64,000 nt of DNA from a virus: positions 1-64,000 of the IMG/VR virus record IMGVR_UViG_3300047297_000301. One strand, written 5' to 3'. Position 1 is the stretch's first letter. Each line of letters begins with the position of its first letter. Positions 36,353-43,468 of the stretch are shown here, piece after piece. The translations under genes were made by a program, and so were the position numbers. Under the pieces are notes generated by a model. It had not been told where the DNA came from. It saw nothing but the letters and a program-made list of their open reading frames with translations, and did no database searches.

Positions 36353-36729
36353 TGAGTGCAAATATAATTGAAAACTTAACAGTATGTGAAATAAAGGAGA
36401 TCATTAGTACTCCTACATTTCAAACAAATACTTTTTCACTAACAGATTCTTGTACTTTTTACATAACTAGTAATCCTGGTAGTACTGTAAATCTAACTAA
36501 TGTTAGCTTAACTTCAAATGGTGTAATAACAGTTACTTTTATTAGCCCTAATGGAAGTATGGTAATACCTAGTACACTAACTGTTAACGGTACTGGAGTA
36601 AGTATTAAATGGCAAGGCGGCACCGCTCCTAGCCAAAGCAGTAATCAAATTCAACTAGTAGTATTTTCTATAATTACTTTGAATAATGCTGTAGCACATG
36701 TAATTGGTGCAAAATCAAACTATAATTAA
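36352..36729 (+). CDS. Small beta-rich fibre-cluster protein
   Basis: 125 residues, strand-rich, ending with WQGGTAPSQSSNQIQLVVFSI, a motif type common near the C-terminus of phage fibre or tip proteins that close a beta barrel. Overlaps the previous stop by one base (TAATG). Probably an accessory of the paralogous fibres; function not recognised. Confidence 0.45.
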   Translation: MSANIIENLTVCEIKEIISTPTFQTNTFSLTDSCTFYITSNPGSTVNLTNVSLTSNGVITVTFISPNGSMVIPSTLTVNGTGVSIKWQGGTAPSQSSNQIQLVVFSIITLNNAVAHVIGAKSNYN

Positions 36730-36737
36730 GGTATAAC

Positions 36738-37673
36738 ATGACAATTCTAAACAGAGTTTCTTCTGGAGTTATACTAAGCTCTGCTGCTGGAGGGGCTGCT
36801 GCTGCTGAAGTAGTAGCAGCCCCTGGACAAGCCTTGTTTGGCACTAATGTTGGTCCTGGTACTTATAGCTGGACGGTTCCCGCTAATGTTAAAACAATTA
36901 GCGCAGTGGCCGTAGGCGGTGGAGGCGGTGGTCCATATATTTGGGACAATGGCGGTGGCGGTGGAGGGGGCTTAGGGTGGAAAAATAGTATTCCAGTTCA
37001 ACCTGGTCAATCAATTACCGTTGAAGTAGGTAGTGGAGGCGGCTGGTGGAGTTTTGGGGCTAGTCCAGGTACCTTAAGTTATGTACTAAGTAGTTCTGTC
37101 GTACGAGGCGGTCCTGGTCAGCCAGGGCGTAGCGGTGCAGGTGGTAGCTACACAGGCGATGGTGGTGGCAATGGCGGTGCTGGAGGCAACTTTGGTGGAG
37201 ACAATAGCGGTGGCGGCGCTGGTGGTTACACTGCTCAAGGCGGTAATTACAACCAACCTAGTTTTGGTTGGGGCGGCGGTGGTGGTGGTTATTACTCAAG
37301 TTTTGGTGGTACAGCTGCAGGCGGAGGCGTTGGTTTACGTGGCACTCAAGTACTTCCTAATGGATTCGGCAGTGCTACTGTTTATTGTTATAGCCCTTGG
37401 CAAGGATACAATACTACTTTTAGCTTTGGTGCTGGTGGTGGTGGTGGTGCTGGTGGTGGAGGCAATGGTGACTATGGTCAAACACCCTGGACTAGTTTTG
37501 GACCATGGAATGGTATTAGTGCCAAAGGCGGTACTTATGGTGGTGGCGGAGGTGGTAGTGGTACTCACGGATTTAATGGTTATACTGGCGGCCCAGGTGC
37601 TCAAGGCGGTTGCCGTATTATTTGGGGCAAAGGCAGAGAATTTCCAGGTACCTTAACAGACGATGTATTATAA
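36738..37673 (+). CDS. Glycine-rich adhesin
   Basis: 311 residues. A short Ala-rich lead is followed by PGTYSWTVPANVKTISAVAVG, then many Gly runs interleaved with aromatic residues (WDNGGGGGG, YYSSFGGTAAGGG, FGAGGGGGAGGG). This is the composition of polyglycine-II adhesin tips such as T-even gp38 and related distal fibre proteins that recognise outer-membrane receptors. The variable loops between Gly runs would set specificity. It is the last adhesin before the chaperone-like gene at 37694. Confidence 0.7.
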   Translation: MTILNRVSSGVILSSAAGGAAAAEVVAAPGQALFGTNVGPGTYSWTVPANVKTISAVAVGGGGGGPYIWDNGGGGGGGLGWKNSIPVQPGQSITVEVGSGGGWWSFGASPGTLSYVLSSSVVRGGPGQPGRSGAGGSYTGDGGGNGGAGGNFGGDNSGGGAGGYTAQGGNYNQPSFGWGGGGGGYYSSFGGTAAGGGVGLRGTQVLPNGFGSATVYCYSPWQGYNTTFSFGAGGGGGAGGGGNGDYGQTPWTSFGPWNGISAKGGTYGGGGGGSGTHGFNGYTGGPGAQGGCRIIWGKGREFPGTLTDDVL

Positions 37674-37693
37674 CATTGGTTAACTAATAAAAT

Positions 37694-38179
37694 ATGAAAT
37701 TATATATAAAAATAGACGGACAAGGTGGCACTATAGATCACCCTATGCAATTTGATTCTGCGCAAGTTACTATAAGTTTTCTATTAAACAAAGAAGCTGA
37801 ATCAGTTAGCGAACAAGAAATATTAGCAAATGGTTTTGCAATTTTTGAAAATTTTCAAGTTGGTATTGCTGAGCAGATTATATCTGATAATGGGTATAAA
37901 CAATTACCAAACGGTAATTGGACTAGAAATTATGTGCTAAAAGAATTAACTCAGGAAGAAAAATTAGATAAATGGATACGCGGACGCAGAGACAAAATGC
38001 TTTTTATGAGTGATTGGTCACAGTTAACAGATAATGAATTAACTGATGCAGAACGTGCAAAATGGTTAGAGCACAGGCGGTATTTAAGAAAAATGCCAGA
38101 AATATATGCAAATATAACACATCCTGAAGAAGCTGTGTGGCCCGAACCTCCATTGCGAAAACCGTTACCCAAAGTTTAA
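37694..38179 (+). CDS. Tail fibre assembly chaperone-like protein, second copy
   Basis: 161 residues. The C-terminal 70 residues (RGRRDKMLFMSDWSQL, then ERAKWLEHRRYLRKMPE and PEEAVWPEPP) are a clear match to the Phage_tail_APC pattern, better than the copy at 33706. The N-terminal 90 residues are a separate alpha/beta domain (LYIKIDGQGGTIDHPM). It follows the glycine-rich adhesin, as T-even-like fibre chaperones follow their client. No Shine-Dalgarno is obvious. The heme oxygenase gene starts 2 bases after its stop. Confidence 0.65.
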   Translation: MKLYIKIDGQGGTIDHPMQFDSAQVTISFLLNKEAESVSEQEILANGFAIFENFQVGIAEQIISDNGYKQLPNGNWTRNYVLKELTQEEKLDKWIRGRRDKMLFMSDWSQLTDNELTDAERAKWLEHRRYLRKMPEIYANITHPEEAVWPEPPLRKPLPKV

Positions 38180-38180
38180 A

Positions 38181-38717
38181 ATGACTACATTAAAAGAGTT
38201 AACTCATGAAATTCATGAACAAGCAGAATTCCATCCATTTACTAAACTAGTTTTATCAAAAAATATTACTAATCAGATATACGGGGATTTTTTATATAAT
38301 CAGCACGCAGTATACCATACACTGGAAACAGTAGCTGGTATACGTGGATTATTAACAGACTTGCCAGGATTATGTCGAGCTGACTTAATACGTGAAGATT
38401 TAGACGACCTAAGTATAACAACCGTCAAACTATATACTAGCACTCACAAGTATACTCACTATGTGGCATGCAATCTAACAGATGATCAATTACTAGCGCA
38501 CCTATACGTACGACATATGGGCGATATGTATGGCGGTCAAATGATTAAAAAATGTGTTCCTGGCAATGGCCGTATGTATAAGTTTGAAAATCGCAAAGAA
38601 TTAATTCAAGCTTTGCGAAACAAATTAGATACCTCAATGGCTTCTGAAGCCATTCATTGTTTTGGTTATGCTATTCAACTATTTACAGAGTTAGCCAATG
38701 AGCACAATATTCAGTAA
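38181..38717 (+). CDS. ho1: Biliverdin-producing heme oxygenase
   Basis: 178 residues. Opens heme to biliverdin, releasing Fe(II) and CO. The proximal heme ligand is His12 in THEIHEQAEFHPF, matching the TKEVHxQAENxxF motif of HO-1. The distal helix is VRHMGDMYGGQMIKK (residues 110-124), matching the YxRYLGDLSGGQ signature, with the flexible glycines kept. FLYNQHAVYHTLE fits helix 2. It is slightly shorter than most bacterial and cyanophage HO1 proteins. It overlaps the bilin reductase gene by 20 bases, so the two are co-expressed. No ferredoxin gene is in the window, so electrons would come from the host. Identity is firm; activity is inferred. Confidence 0.9.
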   Translation: MTTLKELTHEIHEQAEFHPFTKLVLSKNITNQIYGDFLYNQHAVYHTLETVAGIRGLLTDLPGLCRADLIREDLDDLSITTVKLYTSTHKYTHYVACNLTDDQLLAHLYVRHMGDMYGGQMIKKCVPGNGRMYKFENRKELIQALRNKLDTSMASEAIHCFGYAIQLFTELANEHNIQ

Positions 38718-39384
38718 ACTAAAAGCTCATGCAGCGGAATTGGAAACAATTCTTGCTGCACGAGCTTTTCCTTTGCCAACAGAGTACGATTCTGGTTGGT
38801 ACACTAAGAATTTTTCTAGTGCTTGGATCCGACGTGGTAACTTAGATGTTATTGACGTGTCAGAATCCAAAAAACTTTATATGATGCACTTGTGTATATT
38901 CCCGCACGTTTACGATGCAGCCCCTATTTACGGCTTTGACATTGTAGCAGGAACAAATAAAATCACAGGAGCGTTTTTAGATTTTTCACCTACAGGCGAC
39001 CCTGAGCACCCAATGTGCAAATGGTTTCAAGAGTTTGTAGAACCTACTTCGTGGGCAAAACCACGAGAGCTGCCTGAATGGGCACGAAATATATTTTCAA
39101 ACCGCATGGTTGCAGCAGGTAATATTAATACTGATTTTGAACTTGCAGTTATACTAGAGATTTCAAAGAAGTCGTTAATTTACTACTTGGACAGTATATC
39201 AAAATATCGTCCAGCACTAAAATACGAAGATATGGTAGCACAACATAATTTTACTGAAAAGCAAAATTATTACTGTCAGCAACAAAAATGTAACCCACAT
39301 ACTCCACGAGTATTGAAAACACTAGGATTTAACGATGATCAAGTACATGAGTACATACATAAAGAACTATTTCCTGAAGTATGA
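38698..39384 (+). CDS. Ferredoxin-dependent bilin reductase (PcyA/PebS/PcyX family)
   Basis: 228 residues. Reduces biliverdin with electrons from ferredoxin to a phytobilin. Family hallmarks are MHLCIFP and IYGFDIVAGTNKITGAFLDFSPT in the centre, WARNIFSNRMV, and a C-terminal NYYCQQQKCNPHTPRVLKTLG block ending ELFP. His64 aligns with PcyA His88 and Asp81 with PcyA Asp105, the residues around the bilin. From family knowledge, cyanophage PebS makes phycoerythrobilin and phage PcyX is a PcyA relative with similar output; which class this belongs to cannot be settled by eye. Lies directly after heme oxygenase, forming a two-gene bilin pathway between fibre and lysis genes. Confidence 0.9.
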   Translation: MSTIFSKLKAHAAELETILAARAFPLPTEYDSGWYTKNFSSAWIRRGNLDVIDVSESKKLYMMHLCIFPHVYDAAPIYGFDIVAGTNKITGAFLDFSPTGDPEHPMCKWFQEFVEPTSWAKPRELPEWARNIFSNRMVAAGNINTDFELAVILEISKKSLIYYLDSISKYRPALKYEDMVAQHNFTEKQNYYCQQQKCNPHTPRVLKTLGFNDDQVHEYIHKELFPEV

Positions 39385-39429
39385 ACAACAATGGATAGAT
39401 TATTGGTATCATTACGGAGGACCTAAATA

Positions 39430-39846
39430 ATGTGGATACTACAATTTTTACCCAACTGGATATTTTACTTAGCATTAATAGCAGGCATAGCCGCCCTTTT
39501 AATCACACATTTTGTTAAAGTATTACCTAACGCGCAGTTAATTAAATTAGCAAGCGTTGCAGTAGTTTTGTTTAGCATTTTTATGATAGGTGCTATATCA
39601 AATAATGATGCTTGGCTAGCCAAAATCAAAGACTTAGAAGTTAAGGTTGCACAAGCAGAAGCTAAGTCAGCTGCAACAAATACTGATATTGTAGAAAAAA
39701 CTGTTGTAAAAACGCAAATTGTTAAACAACGTGGTCAAGACATTGTTAAGTATGTAGACCGCGAAGTTGTTAAGTATGACACAACTTGTGTTATTCCCAA
39801 AGAATTTGTACTTGTACACAACCGTGCAGCAGAGGCACCAAAATGA
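39430..39846 (+). CDS. i-spanin (Rz-like inner membrane spanin)
   Basis: 138 residues. Two hydrophobic helices (about 11-28 and 39-57), then a coiled coil (WLAKIKDLEVKVAQAEAKSA) and a charged periplasmic part with the EKTVVKTQIVKQRGQDIVKYVDREV motif common in phage i-spanins. Strong Shine-Dalgarno (GGAGG near 39416). The stop overlaps the start of a lipoprotein gene (ATGA), the classic Rz/Rz1 arrangement. It acts at the last lysis step by bridging inner and outer membranes. Confidence 0.75.
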   Translation: MWILQFLPNWIFYLALIAGIAALLITHFVKVLPNAQLIKLASVAVVLFSIFMIGAISNNDAWLAKIKDLEVKVAQAEAKSAATNTDIVEKTVVKTQIVKQRGQDIVKYVDREVVKYDTTCVIPKEFVLVHNRAAEAPK

Positions 39847-40106
39847 AATTGTTAATATTATCATTAGTTTTGTTACTTAGTGCCTGCACAACTGTTCCAG
39901 TGGTCGCAAAGTTTCCACAAGCACCAGGTGCACTAGTACAAGAGCCTTGCCCTAACTTGCAAAAACTGCAAGACGAAGCCAAATTATCAGATGTTGCAAA
40001 AATTGTAACGGTTAATTATACCGAATACTATATGTGCGCTGTGAAATTAGAAGCCTGGCAGCGTTGGTATCGTGAACAAAAAACCATTTATGAAAGCGTG
40101 AAGTAA
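39843..40106 (+). CDS. o-spanin (Rz1-like lipoprotein)
   Basis: 87 residues. Starts with a lipoprotein signal (KLLILSLVLLLSACTT): the lipobox LLSAC places the lipidated Cys at residue 15. The mature part is short, with Pro residues and two more Cys. The ATG at 39843 is chosen; the same frame is open upstream but the signal peptide fixes the start. It overlaps the i-spanin stop by 4 bases and abuts the endolysin. Partner of the i-spanin; requires a host with an outer membrane. Confidence 0.78.
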   Translation: MKLLILSLVLLLSACTTVPVVAKFPQAPGALVQEPCPNLQKLQDEAKLSDVAKIVTVNYTEYYMCAVKLEAWQRWYREQKTIYESVK

Positions 40107-40720
40107 TGGAATTAACACTTGCTCAACTAAAACAAATTGTTGATAAAAATCCACATATAGAGTACTGGCATCGTGCATTAGTACAACTATTACCAGAATA
40201 CGAAATTAACACTCCACAACGCATGGCAGCTTTTTTAGCGCAATGCGCACACGAGTCAGGCGGGTTTCGTGCAATCAAAGAAAACTTAAACTATCGTGCA
40301 GTTACGCTCAGGAAGATTTTTGGCAAATACTTTCCCACTGATGAAATGGCTCAACAATATGCAAACAAACCAGAAAAAATTGCTAACTTAGTTTATGCTA
40401 ATAGGATGGGTAATGGCGGACCTGAAACAGGCGATGGCTATCGTTATTCGGGTCGTGGACTGATTCAGCTAACTGGCAAAGACAATTACTTTTGGTTTGC
40501 CGCTTCAATAAACTTAACAGCTGAAGCTGCTAGTGAATATATGGAAACCTTTGAAGGTGCAGCACAATCGGCGTGCTGGTTCTGGGAAACAAACAACTTA
40601 AATCAGTGGGCAGATAAAGACGATATCTTAACACTAACTAAACGTATCAATGGCGGTACTATTGGCCTAGAAGATCGTATAAAACATTATGAACATGCCA
40701 AGCATGTACTAGGAGCCTAA
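40106..40720 (+). CDS. Endolysin, glycoside hydrolase family 19
   Basis: 204 residues. Degrades peptidoglycan at lysis. GH19 features: FLAQCAHESGGF with the catalytic Glu at about residue 50, then LVYANRMGNGG and YRYSGRGLIQLTGKDNY, the conserved substrate-binding block, and LTKRINGGTIGLEDR near the C-terminus. No signal peptide or membrane anchor, so it needs a holin to cross the membrane. The start codon shares a base with the o-spanin stop (TAATG). Confidence 0.92.
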   Translation: MELTLAQLKQIVDKNPHIEYWHRALVQLLPEYEINTPQRMAAFLAQCAHESGGFRAIKENLNYRAVTLRKIFGKYFPTDEMAQQYANKPEKIANLVYANRMGNGGPETGDGYRYSGRGLIQLTGKDNYFWFAASINLTAEAASEYMETFEGAAQSACWFWETNNLNQWADKDDILTLTKRINGGTIGLEDRIKHYEHAKHVLGA

Positions 40721-40723
40721 GCG

Positions 40724-40861
40724 GTGCTTGCCGCTTGGTTAGTTTCATTAACATTAAGTTATGCCAAACCTGAAGAATATGAATGTGTTAGGTGGGCATG
40801 GACTGGAGACGTATATAATCGAAAAGTAATTTGTTTAGAATGGCGTAAAAAACGCCGATAG
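40724..40861 (+). CDS. 45-residue secreted small protein of the lysis region
   Basis: A GTG start at 40724 has a perfect AGGAG (40711-40715) 8 bases upstream, inside the end of the endolysin gene. The product has a hydrophobic lead (LAAWLVSLTLSYA) like a short signal peptide, then a Trp/Cys-containing core (EYECVRWAWTGDVYNRKV, ICLEW) and a basic tail (RKKRR). I recall similar CVxWxWxGDVYNRxVxCLEW peptides near lysis genes of proteobacterial phages. Function unknown; the spacing and composition make it a real gene. Confidence 0.72.
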   Translation: MLAAWLVSLTLSYAKPEEYECVRWAWTGDVYNRKVICLEWRKKRR

Positions 40862-40870
40862 GGGGTAAGT

Positions 40871-41368
40871 ATGATAGATCCAATGACCGCACTAGCGGGG
40901 ATACAAACGGCCATTTCTATGGTTAAAAAAGCCAGCGCAGTTGCTAACGATTTAGGGTCGTTAGCACCAATGATTGGCAAAATGTTTGATGCTAAAAGCA
41001 CGGCAACTAAAGCTTTAATGGAAGCAAAGAAGTCTGGCAAAGGCAACAACATGGGCACTGCCTTACAAATTGAGATGGCCCTAGAACAAGCCAGAGCATT
41101 TGAAGAAGAACTAAAAATGTTGTTTATGCAAACAGGCAAAATTGATGTTTGGAACAAGATTAAAGCACGTCAGGCTGAAATGGATGCCAATGATGCTAAT
41201 GAACTAAGACTTTTTAATGCTCAAGAACGAGCACGTAAACAAAAAGAAGAAGAATTAAACGAATGGGCTATGATACTTGGTGGAGCTGCTTTTGTTTTAT
41301 TTATAATGTTTATTGGCGGATACGAACTAATGCAATACTGCCAAACAGGTAATAGGTGTGGCCGATGA
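40871..41368 (+). CDS. Membrane-anchored helical protein of the lysis region
   Basis: 165 residues. Residues 1-130 are helical and rich in Ala, Met, Lys and Glu (TALAGIQTAISMVKKASAVA, then ARQAEMDANDANELRLFNAQ and RKQKEEEL). One membrane helix at 133-152 (AMILGGAAFVLFIMFIGGYEL) is followed by a short Cys-containing tail. The frame continues up to the next gene with an ATGA overlap. No enzyme motif. It may be a virion-associated or lysis accessory protein. Confidence 0.6.
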   Translation: MIDPMTALAGIQTAISMVKKASAVANDLGSLAPMIGKMFDAKSTATKALMEAKKSGKGNNMGTALQIEMALEQARAFEEELKMLFMQTGKIDVWNKIKARQAEMDANDANELRLFNAQERARKQKEEELNEWAMILGGAAFVLFIMFIGGYELMQYCQTGNRCGR

Positions 41369-41514
41369 ATGAGTACCAAAAAACAGCGGATTTGTGTTTT
41401 AAAATATTCACTTACGGATGTGTAGCACTTTATGCTTTAGGGTTTTTAAAATTTTTACCAGACGATCTATCAGATAAAATTGTTAATTTATTATTAGGAA
41501 AAATAGGGCTATAA
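41365..41514 (+). CDS. 49-residue membrane protein
   Basis: ATG at 41365 overlaps the stop of the previous gene (ATGA) and its own stop abuts the next ATG, so the frame fits exactly between neighbours. The product has one amphipathic/hydrophobic helix (KIFTYGCVALYALGFLKFL) and a second short hydrophobic end (KIVNLLLGKIGL). A holin accessory or antiholin is possible but not shown. Confidence 0.65.
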   Translation: MNEYQKTADLCFKIFTYGCVALYALGFLKFLPDDLSDKIVNLLLGKIGL

Positions 41515-41820
41515 ATGCACAATGATTTAAAACTATTTAAATGGGCAATACTTTTGTTATCAATACCTTTAGCTTTAGCATTTTTTGGTAAAGACAGCTA
41601 TCGCTACCCATGTCAAGACCCTGCAAACTGGGAAAAAGATTACTGTAAAGTACCTATCTGTGACGTTAACAGAACTTGCCCAGAGCATATTTTCAAAGGC
41701 CAACGCGATCCAAGACTAGGACCTCCCAAAGATGGACAAACTCAAACAACTAATCAGTCATTTGCAGCAACAACTGCGTGCACACCTCAGCAAACACAAG
41801 GAGCTACCCGTGGAAAGTAA
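41515..41820 (+). CDS. Exported cysteine-rich protein
   Basis: 101 residues. N-terminal membrane or signal segment (LFKWAILLLSIPLALAFFG, residues 7-25), then a Cys-rich stretch with five cysteines (YPCQDPANW, DYCKVPICD, NRTCPEH and a late Cys) and a Thr/Gln-rich tail. Probably a periplasmic-facing protein with disulphides. It starts on the base after the previous stop. Function unknown. Confidence 0.6.
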   Translation: MHNDLKLFKWAILLLSIPLALAFFGKDSYRYPCQDPANWEKDYCKVPICDVNRTCPEHIFKGQRDPRLGPPKDGQTQTTNQSFAATTACTPQQTQGATRGK

Positions 41821-42268
41821 CCCAATTATTTATACTGAAGATCAGCTAATGGCGCGCCTAAAATTCTTTATTGGGATTTGTTTGGCCCTTACATTAACTG
41901 GCATTGTGTTTGTAGTTTTGTACTCCATTATTTTTATTACTCAACCGCTAAACGCTATTAGCCCGATTGACCAAAAGTTCTTTGAGATGATTATTCCTAT
42001 TGCTACCTTTTTAACAGGTACATTATCAGGAATTATGTTAGCAGGTGGTAGCAAAGAAGAAATGGAAATGAAACGTGACATGATTAAACAAGCGCAAGAA
42101 AATTCAAATACTTATGCTAAAGCTAATCCTGTAAAGATTGAACCAACCTTTTCGCCAGGATTCTCAACAACTGCAGGGTTTAATGGAACTAGTGCTGCTC
42201 CTGTTACTAATATTACTTATATTAACGGAAAGCCCGCTCCACAACAAGCACCACATCCAGAGATTTAA
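41810..42268 (+). CDS. Two-helix membrane protein of the lysis region
   Basis: 152 residues from the GTG at 41810, preferred because AAGGAG (41798-41803) lies 6 bases upstream; a longer frame from an ATG at 41732 lacks a ribosome site and would overlap the previous gene by 89 bases. Two hydrophobic helices (FFIGICLALTLTGIVFVVLYSIIFI and MIIPIATFLTGTLSGIML) are followed by a charged segment (GGSKEEMEMKRDM) and a Pro/Asn-rich tail. Possible holin partner; its length is greater than usual for a holin. Confidence 0.6.
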   Translation: MESNPIIYTEDQLMARLKFFIGICLALTLTGIVFVVLYSIIFITQPLNAISPIDQKFFEMIIPIATFLTGTLSGIMLAGGSKEEMEMKRDMIKQAQENSNTYAKANPVKIEPTFSPGFSTTAGFNGTSAAPVTNITYINGKPAPQQAPHPEI

Positions 42269-42487
42269 ATGGATAACGTAAAAATTATGTTATCAGAAGA
42301 CTCAGCCGTTAGTAGTAAACGAGTAATTACTTTTTTAGCTTTTTTACTATGTGCTGGTGCTTTTATAGCTATGATACTTGGTTATCCCATAGACGCAAAA
42401 CTATTTGATTCTATGATGTTTATTGTAATTGCAGGATTAGGATTTACAGCAAGCGAAAAGTTTGCATCAACTAAGGAAAAGAAATGA
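42269..42487 (+). CDS. Holin-like protein, two membrane helices
   Basis: 72 residues. A short N-terminal charged part is followed by helix 1 (VITFLAFLLCAGAFIAMILG) and helix 2 (MMFIVIAGLGFTASEKF), with a Lys-rich C-terminus: the size and topology of class II holins. It would release the GH19 endolysin. It starts on the base after the preceding stop and shares ATGA with the next gene. The call rests on topology and context, not on a family signature. Confidence 0.6.
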   Translation: MDNVKIMLSEDSAVSSKRVITFLAFLLCAGAFIAMILGYPIDAKLFDSMMFIVIAGLGFTASEKFASTKEKK

Positions 42488-42699
42488 AAAAATTTATTGT
42501 AGCTGTTATTGCTAGTTTCGCACTTGTGTCAGCATTAGCTTGCGAAGCCGCAGAAACCAAAAAAGTCTGTAAAGAAAAAACAGATAAAGCTGGAAAGCCT
42601 GTACTAGACAAAGCAGGCAAACCTCAAGAAGAATGCAAAACTATTAAAGTACACCAAAAACTTGAAGGTACTAAAGTTGAAGACGCTAAGAAGAAGTAA
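42484..42699 (+). CDS. Small secreted lysine-rich protein
   Basis: 71 residues. Clear signal peptide (KKFIVAVIASFALVSALA) with cleavage likely near residue 19-23, then a very Lys-rich mature part with three Cys and an internal repeat of DKAGKP (KTDKAGKPVLDKAGKPQEE). Last gene before the next promoter. Function unknown; periplasmic location inferred. Confidence 0.55.
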   Translation: MKKFIVAVIASFALVSALACEAAETKKVCKEKTDKAGKPVLDKAGKPQEECKTIKVHQKLEGTKVEDAKKK

Positions 42700-42707
42700 A
42701 TTTATAT

Positions 42708-42736
42708 TTGACAGACACATCTAGGTCTGCTATAAT
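42708..42736 (+). promoter_or_regulatory. Consensus sigma-70 promoter before phoH
   Basis: TTGACA at 42708-42713 and TATAAT at 42731-42736, spacer 17. The spacer contains AGAC...GTCT half-sites. No hairpin terminator separates it from the lysis genes. Confidence 0.9.
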
Positions 42737-42778
42737 ATAAATAGGCAGATCAATTTTATCAACCTTACAAGGAAGTTT

Positions 42779-43465
42779 ATGGCAAGTGGTAAAAGAGCAA
42801 GACGCGACAATGTAATTCAATTGGAACGTAACCCAGTAGAGTATGGATTTACAGATGTAAAACCTTTAAACTTTATACAAGCAGAATATCTAAGAGCAAT
42901 TCAATCTAATCAAATAGTATTTGGTGTAGGAAGTGCTGGAACAGGTAAGACGTATGTAGCAGCAACATATGCTGCGGGAGAACTCTTTCATAGACGTATT
43001 CAGAAGATAGTTCTGACTAGACCCAACGTAGAAACAGGTCGTGGGCTAGGATTTTTACCAGGTACACTAGAGGAGAAATACGCTCCCTATCTAGAACCTT
43101 TTGATAATGTGTTTGCTCGTAGCCTTGGCAAAGGTTTTTATGAGTATGCACTAAAAGCAAAAACAATTGAGCCTAAACCACTGGGTTTTATGCGGGGTGC
43201 AACTTTTGACAATTGCATCGTTCTCTTAGATGAAGCACAAAATGCTACAAAAGAAGAGATGAAAATGCTGTTATCACGTATTGGTAAAAATTGTAAAATG
43301 ATTATCTCAGGAGATGTAGATCAATCTGATATTCCTGATTCAGGACTATCAGACGCAATTCATCGTTTAGACTGTATTCCAGATATTGAAGTTGTCAGAT
43401 TCATGGATGATGATATTGTACGATCTAAAATGTGTAAACAAATTATATTAGCTTATAGAGATTAA
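42779..43465 (+). CDS. phoH: PhoH-like ATPase
   Basis: 228 residues. P-loop NTPase of the PhoH family, common in aquatic phages; its true function is unresolved (ATPase or RNA-handling roles have been proposed). Walker A is GSAGTGKT at 51-58; the family-specific TRPNVETGRGLGFLPG block follows at 80-95; Walker B is CIVLLDEAQN with Asp151 and Glu152; a late ISGDVDQSD motif fits sensor I. Shine-Dalgarno AAGGAAG lies just upstream and the consensus promoter 43 bases before the ATG, so it may be made early and strongly. Confidence 0.92.
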   Translation: MASGKRARRDNVIQLERNPVEYGFTDVKPLNFIQAEYLRAIQSNQIVFGVGSAGTGKTYVAATYAAGELFHRRIQKIVLTRPNVETGRGLGFLPGTLEEKYAPYLEPFDNVFARSLGKGFYEYALKAKTIEPKPLGFMRGATFDNCIVLLDEAQNATKEEMKMLLSRIGKNCKMIISGDVDQSDIPDSGLSDAIHRLDCIPDIEVVRFMDDDIVRSKMCKQIILAYRD

Positions 43466-43468
43466 ATT

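Noticed and set aside
37135-37656. Alternative plus-strand frame in the glycine-rich adhesin gene
   Set aside because: Val/Ala-only product arising from GGT/GGC repeats read in another frame; the adhesin frame has the proper start and fits its neighbours.
41732-41809. Longer N-terminus for the two-helix membrane protein
   Set aside because: The ATG at 41732 has no ribosome site and would overlap the previous gene by 89 bases; the GTG at 41810 has an ideal AAGGAG.
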